Shown here piece after piece: positions 24,751-34,841 of a stretch of DNA of 64,000 bases. The notes under the pieces are model-generated. The model was not told where the DNA came from. It saw only the letters and a list, made by a program, of their open reading frames with translations, and searched no databases. This DNA comes from Planococcus glaciei (GTDB lineage: Bacteria; Bacillota; Bacilli; Bacillales_A; Planococcaceae), in NCBI RefSeq assembly GCF_900099655.1, contig NZ_FNDC01000002.1:62001-126000 (forward strand), in the 5' to 3' direction. Position numbers and translations under genes: made by a program. Each line of letters begins with the position of its first letter. Positions within the stretch are counted from its first letter, which is position 1.

Positions 24751-25299
24751 ATGGCGATTAAAGTGGCAGCAATTATCGGAAGTGTGAGAGAAGGCTCCAT
24801 GAATTTGAGGCTGGTGGAGTTTATGAAGGAGCGCTATGCAGACCGTCTGGATATTGAAGCGGTAACCATCAACAACATTCCGCTGTTCAACCCGGACATT
24901 GAAGAAAATGTGCCGCAGGAAGTGGTCGAGTTCAGAAACAAAGTGAAGAGCGCGGATGCGGTTCTTTTTGCGGTTCCGGAATACAATTACTCGATTCCCG
25001 GTTCCTTAAAGAACGCAATCGACTGGCTTTCGCGCGGCGGCTTTGTGCTCCGTGAAAAACCGGCGTTTATCGTAGGGTCTTCGATGGGTGTGCTGGGCAG
25101 TGTGCGTGCCCAAATCCACTTGCGGGAAGTGTTGTCGAATCCATCGTTGTCTCCGATGCTGCTGCCGGGGAATGAAGTTTATATCGGATCGGTCCACGAG
25201 AAACTGAATGAAAACAACGAAATTACCGATTCCGGAACGCTTGGCTTTTTGGATCAGGTCGTCGATAATTTCGTTACGTTTTACAATAAAATGGCTTAA
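24751..25299 (+). CDS. NADPH-dependent FMN reductase family protein
   Basis: Flavodoxin-fold oxidoreductase of 182 residues. The start is ATG 24751, after gggaggag; an in-frame ATG at 24637 sits directly after the previous terminator without a ribosome site. The N-terminal FMN phosphate loop is 'IIGSVREGSMNLRL' (about residues 7-20), and the second FMN loop is 'AVPEYNYSIPGSLKNAIDWL', a hallmark of the NADPH-dependent FMN reductase / chromate or azo reductase family. The physiological acceptor (FMN, quinone or azo dye) cannot be told from sequence. It has its own terminator and is separate from proline dehydrogenase 1 downstream. Confidence 0.9.
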   Translation: MAIKVAAIIGSVREGSMNLRLVEFMKERYADRLDIEAVTINNIPLFNPDIEENVPQEVVEFRNKVKSADAVLFAVPEYNYSIPGSLKNAIDWLSRGGFVLREKPAFIVGSSMGVLGSVRAQIHLREVLSNPSLSPMLLPGNEVYIGSVHEKLNENNEITDSGTLGFLDQVVDNFVTFYNKMA

Positions 25300-25309
25300 T
25301 TGCAAAGCT

Positions 25310-25354
25310 GTGCTTTTGAAGCTTTTTGTCGCTTCAAAGGCACTTCTTTTTTTA
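25310..25354 (+). terminator. Terminator of the FMN reductase gene
   Basis: 13-bp stem gtgcttttgaagc / gcttcaaaggcac (25310-25322 and 25331-25343, one G-T pair), then a T tract. Confidence 0.88.
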
Positions 25355-25485
25355 TTGAATTTTGTTGGTGCAGGTTTTGAAAAAAAGGATTACAATAAGA
25401 CTTGCTTGTATTGAAAGAGTGAGTCCCATTCTGTTGTCTATTCGTATAAGCGACTTTTAAGGGAATTGTATCAGGAGGGAAAATC

Positions 25486-26463
25486 ATGTTAAAAGATGTG
25501 TTTATCGGCTTGTCACAAAATCAATTTTTAACGAGCGCAGCGAAAAAGTACGGCTTGAAATTAGGAGCCCAAACCGTTGTGGCTGGAACAAATATCGAAC
25601 AAACAATCGACAGCATCCGCGAACTGAATGCACAGGGTATCAGCTGTACGGTAGATAACCTTGGGGAATTCGTTTTCGAAAAAGAGGAAGCGTTAAAAGC
25701 GAAAGACAGCATTCTGGAAGTAATCGAAAGCATCCATGCAAACGGAGTAGATGCGCATATTTCCTTGAAGCCTACTCAGATCGGCCTAGATATCGATTAT
25801 GATTTTTGCTATGAAAACTTAAGAGAGATCGTTGCTGCTGCAAGCAAATACGATATGCATATTAATATTGATATGGAAGATTACGGACACGTACAGCCTT
25901 CCTATGATTTGATTGAAACGCTGTTGAAAGAATACGACAACATCGGAACAGTGATACAGGCGTATTTCTTCCGGGCAGAAGACGACATCAAAAAGCACAA
26001 AGACTTGCGCCTTCGCATTGTCAAAGGGGCTTATAAAGAGCCTGCTGAGTATGCTTACCAAACACGGGAAGAAATTGATGCGAACTTCATTCAGTTGATT
26101 GAATATCACTTGCTGCATGGGAAATTCACATCAATCGCTACGCACGATCACAATATCATCAATCACGTTATTGAGTTTGTAAAAGAAAACAACATTCCGC
26201 GTGAAAAATTCGAATTCCAGATGCTTTATGGTTTCCGTAAAGACATGCAGCTGAATTTGGCGCGCCAAGGCTATAATTTCTGCACATACGTGCCGTTTGG
26301 CGATGACTGGTACGGCTATTTCATGCGCCGCCTTGCTGAACGCCCGCAAAACTTGAACCTTGTTGTCAAACAAGTATTCAACAAGCGTACGAATACGGCA
26401 ATCGGTTTGGCTGCCGGAGCTTTCCTGCTTGGCCGTCTAACATCAAAAGGGAAAAATAAATAA
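25486..26463 (+). CDS. putB: Proline dehydrogenase (paralogue 1)
   Basis: FAD-dependent proline dehydrogenase, first step of proline breakdown to glutamate (proline to pyrroline-5-carboxylate); 325 residues. Visible features: the barrel strand with the conserved lysine in 'HISLKPTQIGLDIDYD', 'INIDMEDYGHV', 'RIVKGAYKEPAEYAY', 'IATHDHNIINH' and the substrate-carboxylate arginines in 'YFMRRLAERPQN'. The Pro after Lys in SLKPTQ replaces the Leu seen in paralogue 2. It also has a C-terminal tail (AIGLAAGAFLLGRL, about residues 306-319) that paralogue 2 lacks and that could be a weak membrane anchor. No P5C dehydrogenase gene is adjacent. The ribosome site is caggaggg. Confidence 0.92.
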   Translation: MLKDVFIGLSQNQFLTSAAKKYGLKLGAQTVVAGTNIEQTIDSIRELNAQGISCTVDNLGEFVFEKEEALKAKDSILEVIESIHANGVDAHISLKPTQIGLDIDYDFCYENLREIVAAASKYDMHINIDMEDYGHVQPSYDLIETLLKEYDNIGTVIQAYFFRAEDDIKKHKDLRLRIVKGAYKEPAEYAYQTREEIDANFIQLIEYHLLHGKFTSIATHDHNIINHVIEFVKENNIPREKFEFQMLYGFRKDMQLNLARQGYNFCTYVPFGDDWYGYFMRRLAERPQNLNLVVKQVFNKRTNTAIGLAAGAFLLGRLTSKGKNK

Positions 26464-26466
26464 AAC

Positions 26467-26503
26467 AAAAAAGAATGGCTCAATCGATGAGCCATTCTTT
26501 TTT
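26467..26503. terminator. Bidirectional terminator between putB (1) and the MFS gene
   Basis: Perfect 16-bp stem (26467-26482 with 26488-26503), A-rich left and T-rich right. The MFS stop codon lies inside it. Confidence 0.9.
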
Positions 26504-27757
26504 TGTTGCCGCCGATTTTCTTCTGCCAAAAATGAAATAATAATAGATGGCGGAAATGCAATAAAGCGCCGCTGTAATGGTGAATGCATACGCATATCCC
26601 CAGTAGGAGCCGAACGAGATAACCAGTCCTGCGGCAATCGGCCCCATCGCTGCCCAGCCGATATTGAAGACCATTTGGTTAGCCGAATTGGCAAGGCCTT
26701 TGTATTTGTCGTGGACCACTTCCATTGCAATCGCACTTTGAATCGGATTTCCGGCATTCATCAAAGCTTGCCGCAATAAAAAGCCGAGAGAGGCGAGAAG
26801 AAGTGAGGTCGTATAAGCCGTCAAAATCAAAAAGGGAATCGACAGCAATTGAAACAGCAGCATCGCTTTGACTTTGCCGACTTTATTGACCAGCAGCGGC
26901 CCGATCAATGTCGCCACTACTGTCATGGCGGATCCCAGCGCCAAAATGAGCCCGATATAGGTGTTGGAAGCTTCAAAGCGGTTGGAGAAGTACAAGTTCA
27001 GGTAAGGAACCACCAAACCGGAGCCGAGGCCGATGAGCAGGCTGGCAAATGAGAAATGAAAGATAGCGGTCAAGTTTTTTGAAAGGCTGGCATCTGCCGC
27101 ATCGATGTCAATCCGGGTATTAACTTTTTCTTCTCTCGGCGGCTTCTGGTTGCTCAAGCGAAGCAGCGGAATCAGCCCGAAAGCATAAAGCAGGGAACCG
27201 AACAAAAGGGACCAGCGAATGGCGTGGACAGCATCCATTGCCAGGAGCCACTGGAGAGCATCTGATACCACACCGCCAAGCAAACTGCCCAAGACATTGG
27301 CCAAAGTCATCAGAGCAAAATACACGCTGAACAGATGGACGCGTTCGGATGCTTTGGAGTGCTCCGCAAGAAAAGGAATGCCGGACACTTGGACAAATGC
27401 CATGAACAGGCCGGTCAAAAAGGCCGCTGTGACAAGCGGCAATTCCGCTACGGCAAAGCTGCGGTAAAAAAGAGTCAGTGCACCGAGCACGGCTCCGCCG
27501 ACAATGGTCCATTTCCGCCCGAACCGGTCGCTCAAAAAGCCGGCAGGAATCAGCATAATGGCAGAAGCCAAGGCGGTCATTGAAATCACTTTGCCATTAA
27601 TGGTTTCCGGCATGCCGAGTTCTTTTATGTAAAGGTTGTACATCACCATAAAAACGCCCATGCCGATCTGGATCAGGACATTGGCCAGCATAAACAACTT
27701 AATATTGCGGTTAAAAGATAAAAACTTCATTTTCCAGTCAACAAACCACGTTTGCAT
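26480..27757 (-). CDS. Major facilitator superfamily transporter
   Basis: Secondary transporter with about 12 hydrophobic helices, 425 residues from ATG 27757; a GTG three codons upstream (27766) is an alternative start. The MFS loop motif is present between helices 2 and 3 as 'GFLSDRFGRKWTIVGG'. The central cytoplasmic loop ('LRLSNQKPPREEKVNTRID') divides two six-helix halves. Substrate is not predictable; the fold is that of drug or sugar exporters. The promoter region holds a perfect palindrome between the -35 and -10 boxes (27808-27821), pointing to a repressor-controlled carrier. No regulator gene is adjacent. Confidence 0.87.
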   Translation of the reverse strand: MQTWFVDWKMKFLSFNRNIKLFMLANVLIQIGMGVFMVMYNLYIKELGMPETINGKVISMTALASAIMLIPAGFLSDRFGRKWTIVGGAVLGALTLFYRSFAVAELPLVTAAFLTGLFMAFVQVSGIPFLAEHSKASERVHLFSVYFALMTLANVLGSLLGGVVSDALQWLLAMDAVHAIRWSLLFGSLLYAFGLIPLLRLSNQKPPREEKVNTRIDIDAADASLSKNLTAIFHFSFASLLIGLGSGLVVPYLNLYFSNRFEASNTYIGLILALGSAMTVVATLIGPLLVNKVGKVKAMLLFQLLSIPFLILTAYTTSLLLASLGFLLRQALMNAGNPIQSAIAMEVVHDKYKGLANSANQMVFNIGWAAMGPIAAGLVISFGSYWGYAYAFTITAALYCISAIYYYFIFGRRKSAATKKEWLID

Positions 27758-27797
27758 GCGCTTCACTCGCTTTACCCATTATTATTTCGCCTCTCTA

Positions 27798-27826
27798 AAT
27801 ATATAGCTTCATTTCAATGAAATCAA
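27798..27826 (-). promoter_or_regulatory. MFS promoter with palindromic operator in the spacer
   Basis: On the minus strand, TTGATT (27826-27821), 17-base spacer, TATATT (27803-27798). The spacer contains the 14-base palindrome ttcatttcaatgaa (27808-27821), well placed to block RNA polymerase when occupied. Confidence 0.5.
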
Positions 27827-27933
27827 CTTTAAATCCATGGAATTTTTAATCGAGTCGGACGATTCAGGAAATGATAGAATGGAGTTATATCGAATATGTG
27901 GGTAAAGAGTTTGCTAAAGGGGGCTGTACATAG

Positions 27934-28326
27934 ATGTATCAGACAATAATTGAACCGCGGGTGTCCGAAACAGATGGAGTCGGTCATATCAACAATACGA
28001 CTTTGCCGGTCTGGTTCGAAGCGGCCAGAAATCCATTGTTCAGCTTGTTTACGCCGGACCACGATTTTTCAAAATGGAAAATGGTGATTGCGAAGACGAC
28101 ATTGGAGTTTGTAAAGCAAATCCATTTTGGTTCGGATGTGAAAATTTGCGTATGGGTAAAGAGAATCGGCAATTCAAGCCTGGAATTGCATGAAGAGCTT
28201 TATCAAAACGAAGAGCTTTGTGCAAAAAATGCAGTGGTTTATGTGAATTATAATTTGGCGGCCGGAAAATCCGAAAAGATTCCGGAGGGGATCCGGGAGG
28301 AATTGGAAAAGCATCTCCATTCATAG
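27934..28326 (+). CDS. Hotdog-fold acyl-CoA thioesterase (4HBT/FadM type)
   Basis: Small hotdog-fold thioesterase of 130 residues. The N-terminal catalytic pattern 'RVSETDGVGHINNTTLPVWFE' corresponds to the 4-hydroxybenzoyl-CoA thioesterase-like motif (Asp, Gly, His, Asn), where the Asp14 region and His19 are the expected active-site positions. The central strand 'IAKTTLEFVKQIHFGSDV' is also typical. The ribosome site aaaggggg is about ten bases before the ATG. It is divergent from the MFS gene and followed by a terminator and then the xpt riboswitch. Natural acyl substrate unknown. Confidence 0.85.
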   Translation: MYQTIIEPRVSETDGVGHINNTTLPVWFEAARNPLFSLFTPDHDFSKWKMVIAKTTLEFVKQIHFGSDVKICVWVKRIGNSSLELHEELYQNEELCAKNAVVYVNYNLAAGKSEKIPEGIREELEKHLHS

Positions 28327-28337
28327 GAACCATGAGC

Positions 28338-28380
28338 AAAGAGAATTAACTTCCCGAGGAGTTATTTGAATTCTCTTTTA
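28338..28380 (+). terminator. Terminator of the thioesterase gene
   Basis: 10-bp stem aaagagaatt / aattctcttt (28338-28347 and 28369-28378) with a smaller inner stem, followed by T-rich sequence. Confidence 0.7.
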
Positions 28381-28440
28381 TTTTCTATCTTCTTGAAATG
28401 CTTTTTCGACGTGCTATAATGATACCATTCTAATAATATT

Positions 28441-28511
28441 CACTCATATAATCGCGGGGATATGGCCTGCAAGTTTCTACCGGTTTGCCTTAAACAAACT
28501 GACTATGAGAA
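28441..28511 (+). ncRNA. Guanine (purine) riboswitch aptamer
   Basis: A full purine aptamer precedes xpt. P1 pairs ctcata (28443-28448) with tatgag (28504-28509). The conserved junction bases tataatcg, gatatgg, gtttctacc and ccttaaac are all present, and P2 and P3 hairpins can be drawn. The specificity position in the last junction is C (ctgaCtatgag), which in known aptamers selects guanine or hypoxanthine; adenine aptamers have U there. This fits the downstream xanthine salvage genes. Confidence 0.95.
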
Positions 28512-28590
28512 GCAACGAAGTAATGGGGAAGTGCCTTTTGAAAGGCGTGAACCTGTTTATTTCCTTTCGAATTTTAGCTCGAAGGACATT

Positions 28591-30572
<1,982 letters not shown>

Positions 30573-30578
30573 AATTGA

Positions 30579-30612
30579 AAAAGAGCCGCTGCTATATGCA
30601 GCGGCTCTTTTC
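30579..30612. terminator. Terminator of xpt-pbuX (first of two related hairpins)
   Basis: Perfect 14-bp stem aaaagagccgctgc / gcagcggctctttt, loop tatat. A near copy in the same orientation lies at 30934-30970, on the other side of the repeat element. Confidence 0.88.
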
Positions 30613-30937
30613 AGGCTGTCGAGAAACTTCAGCTCTCTAACCCATTTCGCTCCAAGTGGACGCTTTCCGCGGGCACGGCTTCAGCCGCTTCCTTCGCTGC
30701 GCTCAGTGCAGGGTCTTCAGCTCGTGCTGTCCCGCTGGAGTCGCCACTTTCCGCTCCATTCGGTTCCCTCTTTTAATAAAGAACTATTACTATTATAAAG
30801 AGTGTAAAAGTAGGTGCATGCCATGTATGCATTGCTCGCTGATGATATGGAGCAAACCATCGGAGACGCCCGCGGCAAGCGCAGGTGGTTTGCGTAATAT
30901 CGGTTATAAGGTTATCGCTTTCTCAACAAGCTGAAAA
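30608..30937. repeat. Intergenic repeat element with terminal inverted repeats (convergent gap pbuX / hydrolase)
   Basis: The 19-base ends ttttcaggctgtcgagaaa (30608-30626) and tttctcaacaagctgaaaa (30919-30937) are inverted repeats matching at 16 of 19 positions. Inside, about 30647-30765, lies a GC-rich imperfect palindrome (ctttccgcgggc, cttcagc, tgtcccgctggagtcgcca) of a type common between Bacillaceae genes. Related copies sit at 38557-38687 and, reversed, at 38787-38979. The rest of this 396-base gap, about 30770-30915, is AT-rich with no convincing gene. Confidence 0.7.
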
Positions 30938-30970
30938 CGAGCCGCTGCTATATGCAGGGGCTCGTTTTTT
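30934..30970. terminator. Terminator of the hydrolase gene (second related hairpin)
   Basis: Stem aaaacgagcc / ggctcgtttt (30934-30943 and 30959-30968) plus ctgc/gcag. The inner sequence gagccgctgctatatgcag is the same as in the xpt-pbuX terminator at 30579. Confidence 0.85.
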
Positions 30971-31952
30971 AATTGCTGTTGGCAAACAGAAAATCCAATG
31001 CGCGGGCCAAGGTTTCCTGGCCATCAATGGTGTCGAGCGCGTATTGGAATTCGTGCTTCAGCTGCTTTTCCGTACCGATAAAAAACATGCTGTCTACGGC
31101 AACACCTGAAGCTTCGAGAGCTTCTGCAAGTTCTACGGATTGGGAAGCGAGCGGATCGTCATCGCCGACCGTGATGAAAACGGAAGGGTAAGCCGGAGTC
31201 AGGTGATTGACTGTCGATAGTTGGTCGATGTTTTTGAATGACTCAAAAGGCTTGGCGCCGGTATAAGCACTTAAAAAGTTGTCAATATTGGGGAAGCCGG
31301 TGGCCCGAACCGTCTCCATATTGAACAATCCGCAAAAAAGCAGGGCGCCCTTAAGTTGCTCTGGCTGGACAGCGGGCATAATGTTCATGGCTTGCGCCAA
31401 CCCCTTATTGGACATGACCGCAGCCACTTGGCTGGATATTTGGGCTCCTGCCGAATCACCGCCGATAAACACCCGGGACATATCGCCGCCGTATTTTTCA
31501 GCGTGCAGCTGCAGATAGCCGAGGGCTTCGTTTGCCTGTACGACGGGTCCTGGATACAGCTGTTCAGGTGCGAGTGCGTAGTCGATATTTGCTACCACGT
31601 AACCGGCATGGGCCAAAGCCATTCCGTATTCTTGCCGACTGTCTTTAGAGCCGCCGACAAATCCGCCCCCGTGAATCCACAATATTACCGGCAGATTTTC
31701 ACCCCCTTCAGCAGGGTAATAAATATCCAATAAGCTGTCATCTTTATCACTGTAAACGAGGTCTTTGACGACGTTAACTTCCTTTTGTATTTTTTCCAGA
31801 TCAAATAAGAAAGCTTCAGAGGCTTTCGTTGGAGAAGCATCGTCCATGAACGAAGCAGTTGCCCATACTGCGGCAGCTGCAATCACGAAGATAACCATGG
31901 AGAAAACCAAGAACATTTTATTTGATTTCTGGGATGGTGTTTTAAAAAACAT
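30969..31952 (-). CDS. Membrane-anchored alpha/beta hydrolase (HSL/esterase type)
   Basis: Esterase-like hydrolase of 327 residues from ATG 31952, after aagga; a TTG six codons upstream is an alternative. An N-terminal hydrophobic helix (about residues 13-35) acts as an anchor or uncleaved signal, so the catalytic domain is probably outside the cell. The oxyanion motif HGGG is at residues 94-97, the nucleophile Ser167 is in GGDSAGA, an acid is in 'VGDDDPLA' and the histidine in 'LKHEFQY', completing the triad of the hormone-sensitive-lipase-like family. Substrates are unknown. It is convergent with pbuX across the repeat element. Confidence 0.88.
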   Translation of the reverse strand: MFFKTPSQKSNKMFLVFSMVIFVIAAAAVWATASFMDDASPTKASEAFLFDLEKIQKEVNVVKDLVYSDKDDSLLDIYYPAEGGENLPVILWIHGGGFVGGSKDSRQEYGMALAHAGYVVANIDYALAPEQLYPGPVVQANEALGYLQLHAEKYGGDMSRVFIGGDSAGAQISSQVAAVMSNKGLAQAMNIMPAVQPEQLKGALLFCGLFNMETVRATGFPNIDNFLSAYTGAKPFESFKNIDQLSTVNHLTPAYPSVFITVGDDDPLASQSVELAEALEASGVAVDSMFFIGTEKQLKHEFQYALDTIDGQETLARALDFLFANSN

Positions 31953-32143
31953 CGCAAGCTTCCTTTGCAATAAATTTAATGTCCGATAATAGCTAAAGAG
32001 TAACGTGGGAAGGAAACAAAAAGATAGCGACTAATTTCCTATTATTACTTTTGTGACAAATATTAATTTGCAGTTTCAGTGATTTATCTCTTTTTTTCCG
32101 GGTATTGTATAAGGATGAAGTTTGAAACAGGGAAGTGTATGCA

Positions 32144-32809
32144 ATGTTCGGTTTAGCCGATTTGATATCATTAATAATTTCGGCATTTATCATTTTGCCG
32201 ATTGTTGTATTTTTAAGAGAAAGCGGTTATTTGATTGTCAGTGTTATCTTTGGGGTCAACAATCCCAGGCTGACAATCGGCTCTGGTCCGCGGATTGTTA
32301 AAATCGGCATGTTTGATATACGGAAATATTATCATTTATATAGCTGGTATTCCTACGATTCGTTAAAAAGGAAAAGCAAGTTTGTCTACGTGAGCATTTA
32401 TGCGGGCCCGATTCTCGTGAACCTGATTGTCGCATTGACCATCAACGCCATGCTGGCCAATGATTTGCTGCAGGAATACGAAACATTTTGGAGTCGCTTT
32501 GTGTTCTATGCATTTTACTATGTGTTATTTGACATTGTACCAATGAAAACGGCAAATGGCATGCCGAACAACGGGCTCATCATTTATGAAATGCTGCGTT
32601 ATGGACGGCGCACCGATTATAATCAGGAGCCTTTCATTCCATCAACCAGCGAAGTAGAAGAGCAATACCAGGAAGAAATGGAGAAAATCGAAGAAGTAAA
32701 AGAGCAGCAAAAAGAACAGATTGACCAGGAAAAACAAAAGGAAAAACAGGAACTAAAAGAGCAGAAAGCACATGAAAAAGAAAAGGTGAAAGAACAGCAG
32801 AATACCTAG
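32144..32809 (+). CDS. Membrane protein resembling a site-2 protease with a lost active site
   Basis: A 221-residue protein starting at ATG 32144, ten bases after aggga; a GTG three codons upstream is too close to that site. It has about four hydrophobic segments and a C-terminal tail of ~60 residues that is almost wholly Glu, Lys and Gln, a likely coiled coil. The N-terminal stretch 'RESGYLIVSVIFGVNNPRL' followed by 'TIGSGPRI' aligns by eye with the HExGH..FGxxxxxxxIGxGPRI pattern of M50 proteases, but HExxH is replaced by RESGY. The later 'DIVPMKTANGMPNNG' occupies the place of NxxPxPPLDGG. It would therefore be inactive as a protease. Confidence 0.7.
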   Translation: MFGLADLISLIISAFIILPIVVFLRESGYLIVSVIFGVNNPRLTIGSGPRIVKIGMFDIRKYYHLYSWYSYDSLKRKSKFVYVSIYAGPILVNLIVALTINAMLANDLLQEYETFWSRFVFYAFYYVLFDIVPMKTANGMPNNGLIIYEMLRYGRRTDYNQEPFIPSTSEVEEQYQEEMEKIEEVKEQQKEQIDQEKQKEKQELKEQKAHEKEKVKEQQNT

Positions 32810-32879
32810 TCGTTGTTCATCTGGGACAATGAAATGGTACGATGGAGGGGCAGATTAGCGGAATTGGAGGAAAGGCAAT

Positions 32880-33818
32880 ATGGCAAAAAATTCAAAAGGG
32901 ATTCATCATATTACGGCAATTGTCGGCAACCCGCAGGAAAATGTGGATTTCTATGCCGGCGTCTTAGGGCTGCGGTTAGTCAAGAAAACCATCAACTTTG
33001 ATGATCCGGGAACGTATCATCTTTACTTCGGGAACGAAGGTGGTGAACCGGGCACAATCATTACTTTCTTCCCTTGGGACCAAGCTTATAAAGGGAAAAT
33101 TGGCGATGGGCAAGTCGGCGTCACGACTTATGCAGTGCCATCAGGCGCTTTTGGCTTTTGGGAGCAGCGGCTATCGAAGTTTGGAGTGCCTTTTGAAAAA
33201 ACAGCGCGCTTTGAAGAGCAGTATATCGCTTTTGAAGATCCTCACGGCTTGCACTTGGAGTTGGTGGAAAGAGAAGCTGGAAAACCGAATGCGTGGAACT
33301 TCGGCAGCATCGGCCCAGAAGCGGCAATCAAAGGATTTGCCGGTGCGACATTGTTTACAGCCAATGCAGAAAAAACCACCGAACTGCTGGAGTCGGGGCT
33401 TGGTTTGAAAAAAGCCGGCCAGGAAAACGATTTAATGCGATTCCATGCATCGGCCGAGCTTGGAAACGTAATTGACGTAAAACTGACTCCTGTTGGTCCA
33501 GGACGCATGGGTGCGGGAACGGTCCACCACATTGCTTGGCGCGCGGACGATAATGCGGATCAAATGGACTGGAAGCGGCAGATTGAAGAGTTTGGCCTGC
33601 AAGTGACGCCGGTTCAGGAGCGCAATTACTTCAAAGCGATTTACTTCCGTGAATACGGCGATATATTGTTTGAAATTGCAACAGACCCTCCCGGTTTTGC
33701 GATTGATGAAACTCCGGAAACGCTTGGGGAAGGTTTAATGCTGCCAAAGCAATACGAACATTACCGGGCAAGATTGAATCAAGATTTGATGCCGATTGCC
33801 GTCAGGAAATTCGATTAA
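32880..33818 (+). CDS. mhqO: Ring-cleaving dioxygenase of the VOC superfamily (MhqO-like)
   Basis: Glyoxalase/bleomycin-resistance fold dioxygenase of 312 residues, similar in length and pattern to Bacillus MhqO and MhqA, which act on hydroquinones. Two VOC modules are visible. The metal ligands are in 'GIHHITAIVGNP' (about residues 7-18) and 'GTVHHIAWRADD' (about 215-226), with the Glu ligand in 'ILFEIATDPPGF'. A strong ribosome site ttggaggaaagg precedes the ATG. In B. subtilis such genes belong to the MhqR quinone-stress regulon; no MhqR gene is adjacent here, and I found no clear operator. It is separated by 70 bases from the preceding membrane gene. Confidence 0.88.
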   Translation: MAKNSKGIHHITAIVGNPQENVDFYAGVLGLRLVKKTINFDDPGTYHLYFGNEGGEPGTIITFFPWDQAYKGKIGDGQVGVTTYAVPSGAFGFWEQRLSKFGVPFEKTARFEEQYIAFEDPHGLHLELVEREAGKPNAWNFGSIGPEAAIKGFAGATLFTANAEKTTELLESGLGLKKAGQENDLMRFHASAELGNVIDVKLTPVGPGRMGAGTVHHIAWRADDNADQMDWKRQIEEFGLQVTPVQERNYFKAIYFREYGDILFEIATDPPGFAIDETPETLGEGLMLPKQYEHYRARLNQDLMPIAVRKFD

Positions 33819-33826
33819 CGAAAGAA

Positions 33827-33868
33827 AAAAGAGCGAGCCAAGGAATTTATTCCTCGGCTCGCTCTTTT
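33827..33868. terminator. Bidirectional terminator between the dioxygenase and putB (2)
   Basis: Stem aaaagagcgagcc / ggctcgctctttt with an inner aggaat/attcct stem and one mismatch (33827-33868), A-rich left and T-rich right. Confidence 0.9.
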
Positions 33869-33874
33869 AAATGG

Positions 33875-34783
33875 TTATTTGGAGACCATGCTCTTCAACG
33901 CTAAATTGATATTTTGAGGGCGTTCAGCGAGCCGTCTCATATAATAGCCGTACCAGTCCTGGCCGAAAGGAACATAAGTGGTGAATGCAAAGCCTTCGTC
34001 GGCAAGTTCTTTTTGCATATCGGTGCGGAAGCCGTACAGCATTTGAAATTCAAAGCGGCCACGCGGAATCTGGTTTTCTTTCACGAAGTTCTTAACGGCA
34101 TCGATAATGTGATGGTCATGGGTAGCGATTGAAGTAAAACCGGGCTGCTGCAGCCGGATTTTGATGAGCTTCAAGAAATTGGCGTCGATGTCCTGTTTGC
34201 TTTGATAAGACACTTCGGCAATTTCCTTGTATGCCCCTTTAACCAGGCGCAGCCGGGCGTTTTTCAAGTTTTCCAAATCTTTTTCAGAGCGGTAGAGATA
34301 CGATTGAATCACCGTTCCGACATTATCGTATTCCTTCAAAAGCTCATGGAGAATATCCATTGTTTGCTGCAAGTGGCTGTAGTCTTCCATATCAATATTG
34401 ATGAAGATGGCATAGCGGGCAGCTGCCTCAACAATTTCGCGCATATTTTCCAGACAGAATTTGTAATCGACATCCAAGCCGATTTGAGTCAATTTGACGG
34501 ACATATGGGCAGTAACGCCACGCTGTTGAATGGCTTCCAGTGTTGCCAGGATGTTTTCTTTTGCGTGGAGTGCCTCTTCCTTGCTGTAGACAAATTCTCC
34601 TAAGTTATCGATGGTCGCACCAATGCCATTGGCATTTAATTCTTTGACGGATTTCATCATGCTATCAACATCCGTACCCGCTACCACTTTGCTGGCACCG
34701 AGCTTTAAACCCCATTTTTTTGCTCCGGTGTTTAATAGCTGGTTCTTGGATAATGCTATGAAAAAGTCTCTCGTAAGCCCCAC
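33875..34783 (-). CDS. putB: Proline dehydrogenase (paralogue 2)
   Basis: FAD-dependent proline dehydrogenase, 302 residues from GTG 34783, which lies seven bases after a perfect aggagg; the ATG 14 codons upstream has no ribosome site. Catalytic features are intact: 'HMSVKLTQIGLDVDYK' with the conserved lysine, 'INIDMEDYSHL', 'RLVKGAYKEIAEVSY', 'IATHDHHIID' and 'YYMRRLAERPQN'. It is clearly similar along its whole length to paralogue 1 at 25.5 kb but lacks that protein's hydrophobic C-terminal tail, and it keeps the usual SVKLTQ rather than SLKPTQ. Its leader contains two hairpins, one followed by T-rich sequence, a possible attenuator. Confidence 0.93.
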   Translation of the reverse strand: MGLTRDFFIALSKNQLLNTGAKKWGLKLGASKVVAGTDVDSMMKSVKELNANGIGATIDNLGEFVYSKEEALHAKENILATLEAIQQRGVTAHMSVKLTQIGLDVDYKFCLENMREIVEAAARYAIFINIDMEDYSHLQQTMDILHELLKEYDNVGTVIQSYLYRSEKDLENLKNARLRLVKGAYKEIAEVSYQSKQDIDANFLKLIKIRLQQPGFTSIATHDHHIIDAVKNFVKENQIPRGRFEFQMLYGFRTDMQKELADEGFAFTTYVPFGQDWYGYYMRRLAERPQNINLALKSMVSK

Positions 34784-34841
34784 TTTTTTTCCTCCTATAC
34801 ATTTAAAAACCGCAATCGATCGCAAGACAACTGAAACAAAA

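Noticed and set aside
30656..30934. A 92-codon plus-strand frame after pbuX
   Set aside because: It is made of the palindromic repeat element and adjoining AT-rich DNA; no ribosome site and no protein-like composition.
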